NCBI GenBank assembly: GCA_016297535.1
Contig: JAEDGL010000133.1
Location: 1-6,437 of the forward strand
Direction: 5' to 3'
Origin: Clostridia bacterium
GTDB lineage: Bacteria; Bacillota; Clostridia; Christensenellales; Aristaeellaceae
Length of the DNA: 6,437 nt
This document shows, in pieces, positions 1 to 5,135 of the stretch. Numbering within the stretch: the first letter of the stretch is position 1; every line of letters starts with the position of its first letter. The position numbers were made by a program, and so were the translations under genes. The notes below the pieces were generated by a model. That model worked only from the letters and a program-made list of their open reading frames with translations. It was not told the origin of the DNA and ran no database searches.

Positions 1-1159
1 TGGCGCTGGCCGCGGTCACGCCGCCCACGGTTTCGCCGCGGGCAAACTGGTTCTGGCCGCTGTCCTGCTTGATATCGGCCTGAAGCTGCATCATCTGGCG
101 GGTGGCCATGCCGGTGAAGGGCTGGGTTTGCAGCCATTGCAGGGCGCTGGGATCGATGCGGTCGCCCTCGACCACGTCGTTTTCCCAATCCATCAGGGCT
201 TCCTTGTCGATACCGGCGTTGCGGTCAATCAGCAGCCTGCCCTTGCTGGCCATGCGCAGGTTCATATCGATGTAGCTGGCATAGCGGTTGACATAGCGCA
301 TCATGGGCGCAAGCTCCTGCACCAGTCCATCGCCCACGGGCAGGCCCTCGATGGGCGTGTACACATCCAGAACAAAGGGATACAGGCCGTGGCGGTATAC
401 GTTCAGGGTATTGGACAGCAGGGCTCCGCCCGCCAGATAGGCCACGTTGATGGTATAGCGGCGCTGCCGGGCATCGTACAGGCGGTACCAGTATTCAATG
501 AGCATGGCGCGGTCCTCATCCGCCGGGCGGATTTGCTCCTGCGCACCGGCCATGCCCAGGCCGCTGTACTCGCTCTCGTCGCTGCCGATTTCGGCCACCC
601 GGTCGGGGTAATGCTGCTGAAACCAGCTCATGGGATGCCAGCTTACCTTGAAAACCGCGCGGCTGTCCTGCAGGTTTTCGCTGGCGGGATCCCACAAGAA
701 CGCCTCGATGGGCCAGCGGATGAGGGCGATGTTGCCCCGGCCGCCATCCATATCGCCGTCCCAGGCCACCTGCGTAACCGCGGTGCCGGTGGCAAAGCAA
801 TCCTCCACGCGGCGGCGGTGCAGAGCCTCAAAATCGTTCTGGGCAAGCACATACCGCACCACATCGGTCAAATCCTCGGCCACGTCCTCCAGCCCCGCGC
901 GCTCCGGCAGCATCAGGGCCTCGGGCATGTTATCCATCTGATCGGCCACGCAGTTGTTGAAGGTGGATTTGAGGGTTTGCAATTGCAGGGTGCGCTTGTC
1001 CTTGCGGCGGGAAGCCGTCTGCGCATCCTGCCGGGGATCCTGCAAAAGCAGAATGCTGCGTGCCTCCCTTGCGCGGTCGTGAATCTCGCGGCAGCCGTCG
1101 CGCCAGATGCGCAGCCGGCCATACGCTTCATCGCGCAGGGTTCGTTCTTCATTGGTCAT
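1..1159 (-). CDS. Phage portal protein, P22-like family (C-terminal part beyond the window)
   Basis: The portal forms the dodecameric ring at one prohead vertex. It docks the terminase motor and is the channel for DNA entry and exit. The minus-strand frame is open for 386 codons from ATG at 1159 to the left edge, with no stop. The start is supported by a GAAAGGAG ribosome binding site about 7 nt upstream. The N-terminus (MTNEERTLRDEAYGRLRIWR, then CREIHDRAREAR around residues 23-34) resembles the charged helical start of P22-like portals. Near residues 357-386, the stretch QADIKQDSGQNQFARGE followed by TVGGVTAASA matches the conserved portal segment in clostridial prophages. Those proteins are usually about 600-750 residues, so perhaps half is missing. 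The gene lies 22 nt downstream of terL, the usual terminase-portal order. Family assignment is from remembered motifs, not a search; 'portal' is firm, the subfamily less so. Confidence 0.9.
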   Translation of the reverse strand, partial: MTNEERTLRDEAYGRLRIWRDGCREIHDRAREARSILLLQDPRQDAQTASRRKDKRTLQLQTLKSTFNNCVADQMDNMPEALMLPERAGLEDVAEDLTDVVRYVLAQNDFEALHRRRVEDCFATGTAVTQVAWDGDMDGGRGNIALIRWPIEAFLWDPASENLQDSRAVFKVSWHPMSWFQQHYPDRVAEIGSDESEYSGLGMAGAQEQIRPADEDRAMLIEYWYRLYDARQRRYTINVAYLAGGALLSNTLNVYRHGLYPFVLDVYTPIEGLPVGDGLVQELAPMMRYVNRYASYIDMNLRMASKGRLLIDRNAGIDKEALMDWENDVVEGDRIDPSALQWLQTQPFTGMATRQMMQLQADIKQDSGQNQFARGETVGGVTAASA

Positions 1160-1160
1160 A

Positions 1161-1175
1161 AGAAAGCTCCTTTCT
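1161..1175 (-). promoter_or_regulatory. Small hairpin carrying the portal gene's ribosome binding site
   Basis: On the minus strand the portal ribosome binding site sits in AGAAAG-GAG-CTTTCT, a perfect 6-bp inverted repeat with a 3-nt loop, ending one base before the ATG. It lies in the 22-nt gap after the terL stop (TAA at 1184-1182). Folding would partly hide the AAGGAG, and ribosomes finishing terL would open it, so translation could be coupled to terL. The inverted repeat is seen directly; the regulatory role is inference, and a stem this short is weak. Confidence 0.4.
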
Positions 1176-1181
1176 GTCGGG

Positions 1182-2582
1182 TTAGCGTTCCCTGTACGGA
1201 TCAAACACCGCTGTGCGGCTCTTTTTCTCCTTTGGCTTTACGGGCCGGGCCATGCAGAAGTAGCGGGTTTCATCGTAAATGTGGTCCTCCGCCCCGGAAT
1301 CCACATCCTCCACGGCTGTGGTAGAGTACGGCAGCGCCGGAAAGGTGCGGATGAAATCGCGGCAGGTGGAAAACACCTGCATTTTGGGGCGGCCCTCCCC
1401 GTCAAAGCGCAGACGCTCGTGGATTTCCATTTTGCCGGAAAGCCGGTTGTGCTCGCCGGGGCGGAAGAACACGCCGGGCCGGTTGCCCTGCGGCTCCATC
1501 AGCTGGGCCACGCTGTCGCCGCGCGAGCGGTCAAAGATGGCCGGATCGGCGATGCGGTCGATGCGGATGTTGTTGTCGCGCTCAGCCTGCTCCCTTTGCA
1601 CAATGCCCTCGGCAATCTGACGGGGTGTGAGCCGGATGCCCTTGTTGGCGCTGCCCGGCTCGCAGCCGTACCATTCGCGGTATCGGTAGGCCACGCCCCC
1701 GGGCGATACCGCCCACCATCCAACGCTGAAGGGCCTGGAATAGCCGTGGTCAAAGCTCATGTAGCGCGGCCAGTCATCGGGGATGGCAAAGGGCTCCACC
1801 ACATGGGTCCAGAGCTGGTCACGGTAATGCTCCGGCCGGTCGGCCCATTCGGTAAACACCTGCCCCTCAAAGGCGTTCCAGTCGCCGTAGAGCAGGGCGT
1901 TTCGCAGCGCGGCGGGCTTGCTTTCCAGCTGAAACAGGTAATCCTCGCCAAGGTAGGGGTTATCCGTTACAAGGCTTGGAATGTACTGCAGGCGGTAGCG
2001 CTTGCGCCGCCTGCTCTGGCGGCTGACCAGCTCGCAGGTAAACAGCTCCATGGGCGGCGCGGCATCCACAAAGCGTTTTTTGACCCAGGCGTGGCCAATA
2101 TCCCCCGGGTTGGAGGACGAGCGCACGCAGGGCCTGACGCCCAGGGCCTTTTTGGCGCGCAGGCGGGTTTTGAGAAAGTCGTAGATGTCCTCCTCAAAGC
2201 TGGTCAGCTCGTCAAAGTAGAGCCATTGGATTTCCGCACCCTTGTAGAGAAAGCGGTCGTCGCGATGGGCACAGTGGCGAAAGTGGATAACCGAACGGTT
2301 GGGCAGCTCGATTTCATGCCGGGCGGCGTTGTATTTGCCAAGACCCTCCGGATAGCTGTCGCGCGCCTCGCGGATGATGGTATCCTCCAGTTCGCCGTAG
2401 GTGCGGCGAAAAACGTAGGCATGCGTTTTGGGGTAGAGCAGGCAGCGGAAAAGCGCGTCCATCACAATGGCCTTGCTCTTGCCACCGCCCGCCGCGCCGC
2501 CAAAGAGCACCTCGTCTGCGCGGGAGGCGTGAAACAGCCTTTGCCTGGGCGTGGGCTGATAGCTTACACGGTATTCCTTCAT
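1182..2582 (-). CDS. terL: Phage terminase large subunit (ATPase-nuclease packaging motor)
   Basis: TerL cuts concatemeric phage DNA and pumps it through the portal into the prohead using ATP. The 466-residue protein has the two-domain layout at normal family length. In the N-terminal ATPase domain, Walker A is GGAAGGGKS at 28-36 (K35), Walker B with catalytic Glu is IQWLYFDELT at 118-127 (D124, E125), and the coupling motif is SSSNPGD at 155-161. In the C-terminal RNase H-like nuclease domain the likely metal-binding acidic residues are D278 (MSFDHGYSRP), D346 (IADPAIFD) and D433 or D437 (EDHIYDETRY). No catalytic element appears lost. The ATG at 2582 overlaps the terS stop as ATGA, so translation is probably coupled to terS. 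The C-terminus is basic (KPKEKKSRTAVFDPYRER), as in many TerL proteins. The portal gene follows at once. Confidence 0.96.
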   Translation of the reverse strand: MKEYRVSYQPTPRQRLFHASRADEVLFGGAAGGGKSKAIVMDALFRCLLYPKTHAYVFRRTYGELEDTIIREARDSYPEGLGKYNAARHEIELPNRSVIHFRHCAHRDDRFLYKGAEIQWLYFDELTSFEEDIYDFLKTRLRAKKALGVRPCVRSSSNPGDIGHAWVKKRFVDAAPPMELFTCELVSRQSRRRKRYRLQYIPSLVTDNPYLGEDYLFQLESKPAALRNALLYGDWNAFEGQVFTEWADRPEHYRDQLWTHVVEPFAIPDDWPRYMSFDHGYSRPFSVGWWAVSPGGVAYRYREWYGCEPGSANKGIRLTPRQIAEGIVQREQAERDNNIRIDRIADPAIFDRSRGDSVAQLMEPQGNRPGVFFRPGEHNRLSGKMEIHERLRFDGEGRPKMQVFSTCRDFIRTFPALPYSTTAVEDVDSGAEDHIYDETRYFCMARPVKPKEKKSRTAVFDPYRER

Positions 2583-2956
2583 TCGTCCGCCTCCTCCGGT
2601 TCCTCCGGCATACCCATTTCCGGCGCGCCTACCACACGCACCACCACCTCGCGGTCGCGCTCCTGCATGATCACATCGCCGAAGCGGTCGATCAAATCCT
2701 TGGCCGCGCGTTGGGCGACGGCCTCGTTATCCGCCTCCACCTGATCGCTGAGCTTGCGCACGGCGCGCGCATAGCTGACCAGCGCCGTGCGCAGGATGGC
2801 CTCGCGGTAGGCCTCGCGGGCGGATTCATCACGCATCCAGCGGCGGATGGTGCTTTCCGACCGGCCCAGCCGGCGCGCCACCTCCCCGGCAGATTTGCCC
2901 TCCGCCAGAAGCCCCGCGGCCTCCAGCATCTCGTTTTTTCCTCTGCTCGCTTTCAT
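2579..2956 (-). CDS. terS: Phage terminase small subunit (DNA-recognition HTH protein)
   Basis: TerS binds the packaging-initiation site and delivers the DNA to TerL. The ORF encodes 125 residues. An N-terminal helix-turn-helix covers about residues 11-42 (LLAEGKSAGEVARRLGRSES then TIRRWMRDE), of the type seen in phage small terminases. A helical middle part follows (about 44-100) that is expected to oligomerise, then a short acidic tail (PEEPEEADE) likely to contact TerL. The start at 2956 is chosen because AGGGAGG lies 5 nt upstream and the HTH then falls at the normal place. The frame stays open to an ATG at 3109, but that would add a tail without domain character and cross the predicted promoter. 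Sequence alone gives a generic HTH protein; the function rests on its position and ATGA overlap with terL. Confidence 0.88.
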   Translation of the reverse strand: MKASRGKNEMLEAAGLLAEGKSAGEVARRLGRSESTIRRWMRDESAREAYREAILRTALVSYARAVRKLSDQVEADNEAVAQRAAKDLIDRFGDVIMQERDREVVVRVVGAPEMGMPEEPEEADE

Positions 2957-2977
2957 CGCTCCCTCCCTGAACGCAAA

Positions 2978-3010
2978 CAGGGAACCACCCGGCCATGCGG
3001 GCGTTCCCTG
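2978..3010 (-). promoter_or_regulatory. Hairpin in the terS 5' leader
   Basis: CAGGGAAC at 2978-2985 is the exact reverse complement of GTTCCCTG at 3003-3010, and an inner pair CCCG (2988-2991) with CGGG (2998-3001) extends it to a two-part stem with a GCCATG loop. It lies between the predicted terS promoter and start codon. No T-run follows it on either strand, so it is not a typical terminator. It could shape the terS mRNA leader or be a protein-binding site at the DNA level. The structure is seen; the role is unknown. Confidence 0.55.
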
Positions 3011-3034
3011 CCGTATTCGTTTTTCGACGGTATC

Positions 3035-3064
3035 ATCATAGCACGGGCGGACGGTGAATAACAA
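3035..3064 (-). promoter_or_regulatory. Predicted leftward sigma-A promoter for terS-terL-portal
   Basis: On the minus strand, TTGTTA (3064-3059) and TATGAT (3040-3035) are separated by 18 bases, giving predicted transcription start near 3028 and a leader of about 70 nt. The -10 differs from TATAAT at one base and the -35 from TTGACA at two. The -35 lies inside direct repeat copy 1. An inverted pair GCGGAC (3047-3052) / GTCCGC (3066-3071) brackets the -35, a layout that would suit an operator. This is a consensus match by eye only. Confidence 0.5.
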
Positions 3065-3075
3065 TGTCCGCTTTT
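3055..3075. repeat. 21-base perfect direct repeat, copy 1
   Basis: The segment begins TGAATAACAATG and ends TCCGCTTTT. It is identical to 3141-3161 in the same orientation, with starts 86 bases apart. This copy overlaps the -35 of the predicted terS promoter. Outside the 21 bases the flanks differ (GGACGG before, CAGGGG after), so it is a short shared block and not a long tandem duplication. Confidence 0.9.
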
Positions 3076-3105
3076 CAGGGGAGAACCGCGTTCTCCTTTC
3101 CCCTG
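3076..3105. repeat. Strong inverted repeat between the two direct repeats
   Basis: GGAGAAC (3080-3086) and GTTCTCC (3090-3096) form a perfect 7-bp stem with a CGC loop. Outer arms CAGG (3076-3079) and CCTG (3102-3105) can close it across a small bulge. No T-run follows on the plus strand, and only AAAAG follows on the minus strand, so it does not look like an intrinsic terminator. It could be a protein-binding dyad. Confidence 0.55.
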
Positions 3106-3140
3106 TCAACCGACGCTATCACCTTACCACAGCTGCAGGA

Positions 3141-3161
3141 TGAATAACAATGTCCGCTTTT
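3141..3161. repeat. 21-base perfect direct repeat, copy 2
   Basis: Identical to 3055-3075. This copy ends 12 bases before the -35 of the exporter promoter, so it sits where an activator or upstream operator would bind. On the minus strand it also supplies a TTGTTA, but the matching -10 at 18 bases (TAAGGT, 3126-3121) is poor. Confidence 0.9.
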
Positions 3162-3173
3162 GCAAAGTTGTGA

Positions 3174-3202
3174 TTGACAGTAAATATTGGATATGTTACG
3201 AT
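3174..3202 (+). promoter_or_regulatory. Strong sigma-A promoter for the ABC exporter operon
   Basis: TTGACA (3174-3179) is a perfect -35. After exactly 17 bases comes TACGAT (3197-3202), directly preceded by TGT (3194-3196), which forms an extended -10. The spacer is AT-rich. Predicted transcription start is about 3208-3210, roughly 105 nt before the first exporter start codon. A promoter this strong, followed by a terminator-like leader, fits an operon controlled mainly after initiation. Confidence 0.85.
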
Positions 3203-3208
3203 ATATGA

Positions 3209-3289
3209 GATGCCGCAAAATGGGCGACACATATGAACCTCCGTTTGCGCATTCCGTGGGGGGACGGAATGCTGTGAGCGGCTTTTTTT
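3209..3289 (+). promoter_or_regulatory. Candidate transcription attenuator leader upstream of the ABC exporter
   Basis: A perfect 9-bp hairpin joins 3249-3257 (GCATTCCGT) and 3264-3272 (ACGGAATGC) around a loop of six G. A basal pairing of GCCGC (3212-3216) with GCGGC (3278-3282) is followed at once by seven T (3283-3289), which resembles an intrinsic terminator. A rival pairing of CGCAAA (3214-3219) with TTTGCG (3244-3249) would break the basal stem and take one base of the hairpin. CCTCC (3238-3242) could pair with the G-loop or with the downstream ribosome binding site. These pairings are seen in the sequence; switching between them is inferred. The B. subtilis bmrCD exporter is known to be controlled by a translated attenuator (bmrB), a fair parallel. 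It matches no riboswitch class I can recognise. Confidence 0.55.
3233..3277 (+). CDS. Possible leader peptide, 14 aa
   Basis: ATG at 3233 opens MNLRLRIPWGDGML, ending with TGA at 3275-3277, immediately before the 3' arm (GCGGC, 3278-3282) of the terminator-like stem. A ribosome translating it would melt the 9-bp hairpin. A second mini-ORF, MPQNGRHI (3210-3236), starts at or next to the predicted transcription start, so it could be leaderless. It overlaps the 14-aa ORF as ATGA, which could pass ribosomes on. Neither has a clear Shine-Dalgarno sequence, and ORFs this short arise by chance. They are listed because their position suits ribosome-mediated attenuation. Confidence 0.22.
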   Translation: MNLRLRIPWGDGML

Positions 3290-3314
3290 GTCAACAAAGG
3301 AAAGGAGAATCCAT

Positions 3315-5135
3315 TTGCAAAAACAGGAACCGTCTGTCCGCAAGTTTGAGCTGATCTGGCGCTTTCTGAAGGGCAGCAAGCTCTATTTTGTACTGAGCAT
3401 GCTGACCGCTGCGCTGACGGCCTTTGCCGACATGCTTTCGCCGCAGATTATCCGCGCGGCGGTGGATAACGCCATTGGGGGACAGGAGCCCACCTTTGGC
3501 CCGGCCGTGATGAGGCTGGTAAACGCCGCAGGCGGCTTTGCCTATCTGGGCAGGCATCTGTGGATCATGGCGCTGGCCATTCTGGCCGTGGCGCTTGTCA
3601 AGGTGCTTTCGCAGTACGGCTTTCTCATCTGCAATACCCGCGCAAGCGAAACGCTGGTGAAAACCATGCGCGACACGCTTTACACCCACATCGAGCATCT
3701 GCCATTCAGCTGGCACATGAAAAACCATACCGGCGACATCATTCAGCGCTGCACATCCGACATTGATACCACGCGCAACTTTGTAGCCGGGCAAATGACC
3801 CAGCTGTTTCGCATTCTGATTCTGGTGGCGCTGTCCATGACGTTCATGCTGAGCATGAACGTGCCTCTGACCCTGATCGTGCTTCTGCCCATGCCCGTCA
3901 TTGTGTGGTACTCGTTCCACTTCCACACCAAAATCGGCAGCGGCTTTAAGGAGTGCGACGAGAGCGAGGGCCGGCTGAGCGCCATGGCGCAGGAAAACCT
4001 GACCGGCGTGCGCGTGGTGCGCGCCTTTGGCCGTGAGCGCTACGAGCGCGACCGCTTTGAAAAGCACAACGCCGAGTACACCGGCCTGTGGGTGCGCCTG
4101 TCCAAAGTGATGGCGCGCTTCTGGAGCGTATCCGACGTGCTCAGCGGCCTGCAGATGCTGCTGGTGCTGGTGTTTGGCGTGGTGTTCTGCCTGCGCGGCA
4201 GCATGACCAGCGGCGAGTACATTGCCTTTGTCTCCTACAACTCCATGCTGATGTGGCCCATTCGTCAGCTTGGACGTATGATCAGCGACATGAGCAAGGC
4301 CGGCGTGGCCATCGACCGAATCGGCTACATCATGAACTCCGAAACCGAACGCGACCGCGAGGGCGCCGTTGAGGCGGATGTAAGCGGCGACATCGCCTTT
4401 GAGCATGTCAGCTTTGCCTACGACGGCTGCCCGCAGATGCTGCACGACATCAACTTTACCATGAAGGCCGGCACCACGCTTGGCATTCTGGGCGGTACGG
4501 GCAGCGGAAAATCCACCCTGATGCTGCTTTTGGACCGTCTCTACGACCTGCCCGAGGGCTGTGGCCGCATCACCATCGGCGGGGTGGATATCGCCGACAT
4601 CAAGCGGGAACACCTGCGCAGGAACATCGGCATCGTCCTGCAGGAGCCGTTCCTGTTTTCCCGCACGTTAAAGGAAAACCTGTCCATTACCAACGCGGAC
4701 ATGACGCTTTCCGACATCCGCGAGGCGGCGCGCGCAGCCTGCCTGGATGAAACCATCCAGGGCTTTACCAAGGGCTACGAAACCTTTGTGGGCGAGCGCG
4801 GCGTTACCCTGTCCGGCGGCCAGAAGCAGCGCGCGGCCATCGCCCGCATGCTTACCCAGCAAACGCCCATCATGATCTTTGACGATTCGCTCTCCGCCGT
4901 GGACGCGGAGACCGACGCCAAAATCCGCTCGGCGCTGGAAAAGCGCTTCGGCTCGGCCAGCATCATCCTCATTTCCCACCGCATCACCACCCTGTCCAAG
5001 TGCGACCAGATCCTGGTGCTGGATCGCGGACGCATTGTGGAAATGGGCTCCCCGGAGCAGCTGCGCACCTCCGGCGGTCTGTACCAGCGCATTTATGAGA
5101 TTCAGTCTCTTTCCAGCGAGGAGGTGGAAGGATGA
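3315..5135 (+). CDS. ABC exporter half-transporter, degenerate-site subunit (BmrC/TM287-like)
   Basis: This is a 606-residue inner-membrane exporter subunit, probably for drugs or other amphiphilic compounds, with substrate unknown. The type IV (ABC type I exporter) membrane domain has hydrophobic segments near residues 20-41, 82-105, 167-203 (two helices), 276-295 and 299-320. The ATPase domain has the A-loop Tyr at 369, Walker A GGTGSGKST at 393-401 (K399), Q-loop Q443, signature LSGGQ at 499-503, Walker B IMIFD ending at D523, D-loop SAVD at 527-530 and H-loop H555. Residue 524, normally the catalytic Glu, is Asp, as in the degenerate subunit of heterodimeric exporters such as BmrC and TM287. 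TTG at 3315 is chosen as start because AAGGAAAGGAG lies 7 nt upstream; a TTG at 3288 falls inside the T-run and lacks a ribosome binding site. It overlaps the next gene as ATGA. Confidence 0.94.
   Translation: MQKQEPSVRKFELIWRFLKGSKLYFVLSMLTAALTAFADMLSPQIIRAAVDNAIGGQEPTFGPAVMRLVNAAGGFAYLGRHLWIMALAILAVALVKVLSQYGFLICNTRASETLVKTMRDTLYTHIEHLPFSWHMKNHTGDIIQRCTSDIDTTRNFVAGQMTQLFRILILVALSMTFMLSMNVPLTLIVLLPMPVIVWYSFHFHTKIGSGFKECDESEGRLSAMAQENLTGVRVVRAFGRERYERDRFEKHNAEYTGLWVRLSKVMARFWSVSDVLSGLQMLLVLVFGVVFCLRGSMTSGEYIAFVSYNSMLMWPIRQLGRMISDMSKAGVAIDRIGYIMNSETERDREGAVEADVSGDIAFEHVSFAYDGCPQMLHDINFTMKAGTTLGILGGTGSGKSTLMLLLDRLYDLPEGCGRITIGGVDIADIKREHLRRNIGIVLQEPFLFSRTLKENLSITNADMTLSDIREAARAACLDETIQGFTKGYETFVGERGVTLSGGQKQRAAIARMLTQQTPIMIFDDSLSAVDAETDAKIRSALEKRFGSASIILISHRITTLSKCDQILVLDRGRIVEMGSPEQLRTSGGLYQRIYEIQSLSSEEVEG
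3840..3862. repeat. 23-base near-perfect palindrome inside the exporter gene
   Basis: ACGTTCATGCT (3840-3850) and AGCATGAACGT (3852-3862) are exact reverse complements around a single G. In the protein this is MTFMLSMNV (residues 175-183), in the turn between two membrane helices. As RNA it could form a 9-bp stem with a CTGAG loop. The dyad is certain; any function is unknown. Confidence 0.8.

Larger units (their letters stand above)
2957..3314. other. Divergent non-coding region between the phage cassette and the ABC exporter operon
   Basis: This 358-base stretch has no convincing long gene. From left to right it holds the terS ribosome binding site, a 33-base hairpin, a leftward promoter, direct repeat copy 1, a strong inverted repeat, direct repeat copy 2, a rightward promoter and a structured leader for the exporter operon. 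It looks more AT-rich than its flanks from about 3140 to 3235. No tRNA gene, integrase, or known riboswitch consensus was recognised. The join between phage and exporter DNA must lie here, most likely somewhere between 3030 and 3170. Confidence 0.7.

Noticed and set aside
128..2744. Long plus-strand open frames opposite the portal and terL genes
   Set aside because: They are antisense to genes with clear motifs, have low-complexity Ala/Gly/His/Val-rich translations without domains, and reflect high G+C codon usage of the real genes.
3076..3105. Intrinsic terminator between the divergent units
   Set aside because: The stem is strong, but no T-run follows on either strand, and no gene ends near it that would need one.
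2957..3109. Upstream ATG at 3109 for terS (176 residues)
   Set aside because: It lacks a good ribosome binding site and would run through the predicted promoter and hairpin. The ATG at 2956 has AGGGAGG at ideal spacing and gives a normal TerS length.
3288..3314. TTG at 3288 as start of the first exporter gene
   Set aside because: It uses the end of the T-run of the terminator-like element, has no ribosome binding site, and would place the AAGGAAAGGAG within the coding sequence.
3119..3379. 86-codon minus-strand open frame across the exporter promoter and leader
   Set aside because: It covers the strong promoter and structured leader, has no domain and no clear ribosome binding site, and overlaps the exporter start in antisense.
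3291..4613. 440-codon minus-strand open frame opposite the first exporter gene
   Set aside because: Its translation is rich in His, Gln, Ala and Gly with no recognisable domain, and the plus strand carries complete ABC transporter motifs. It is a shadow frame.
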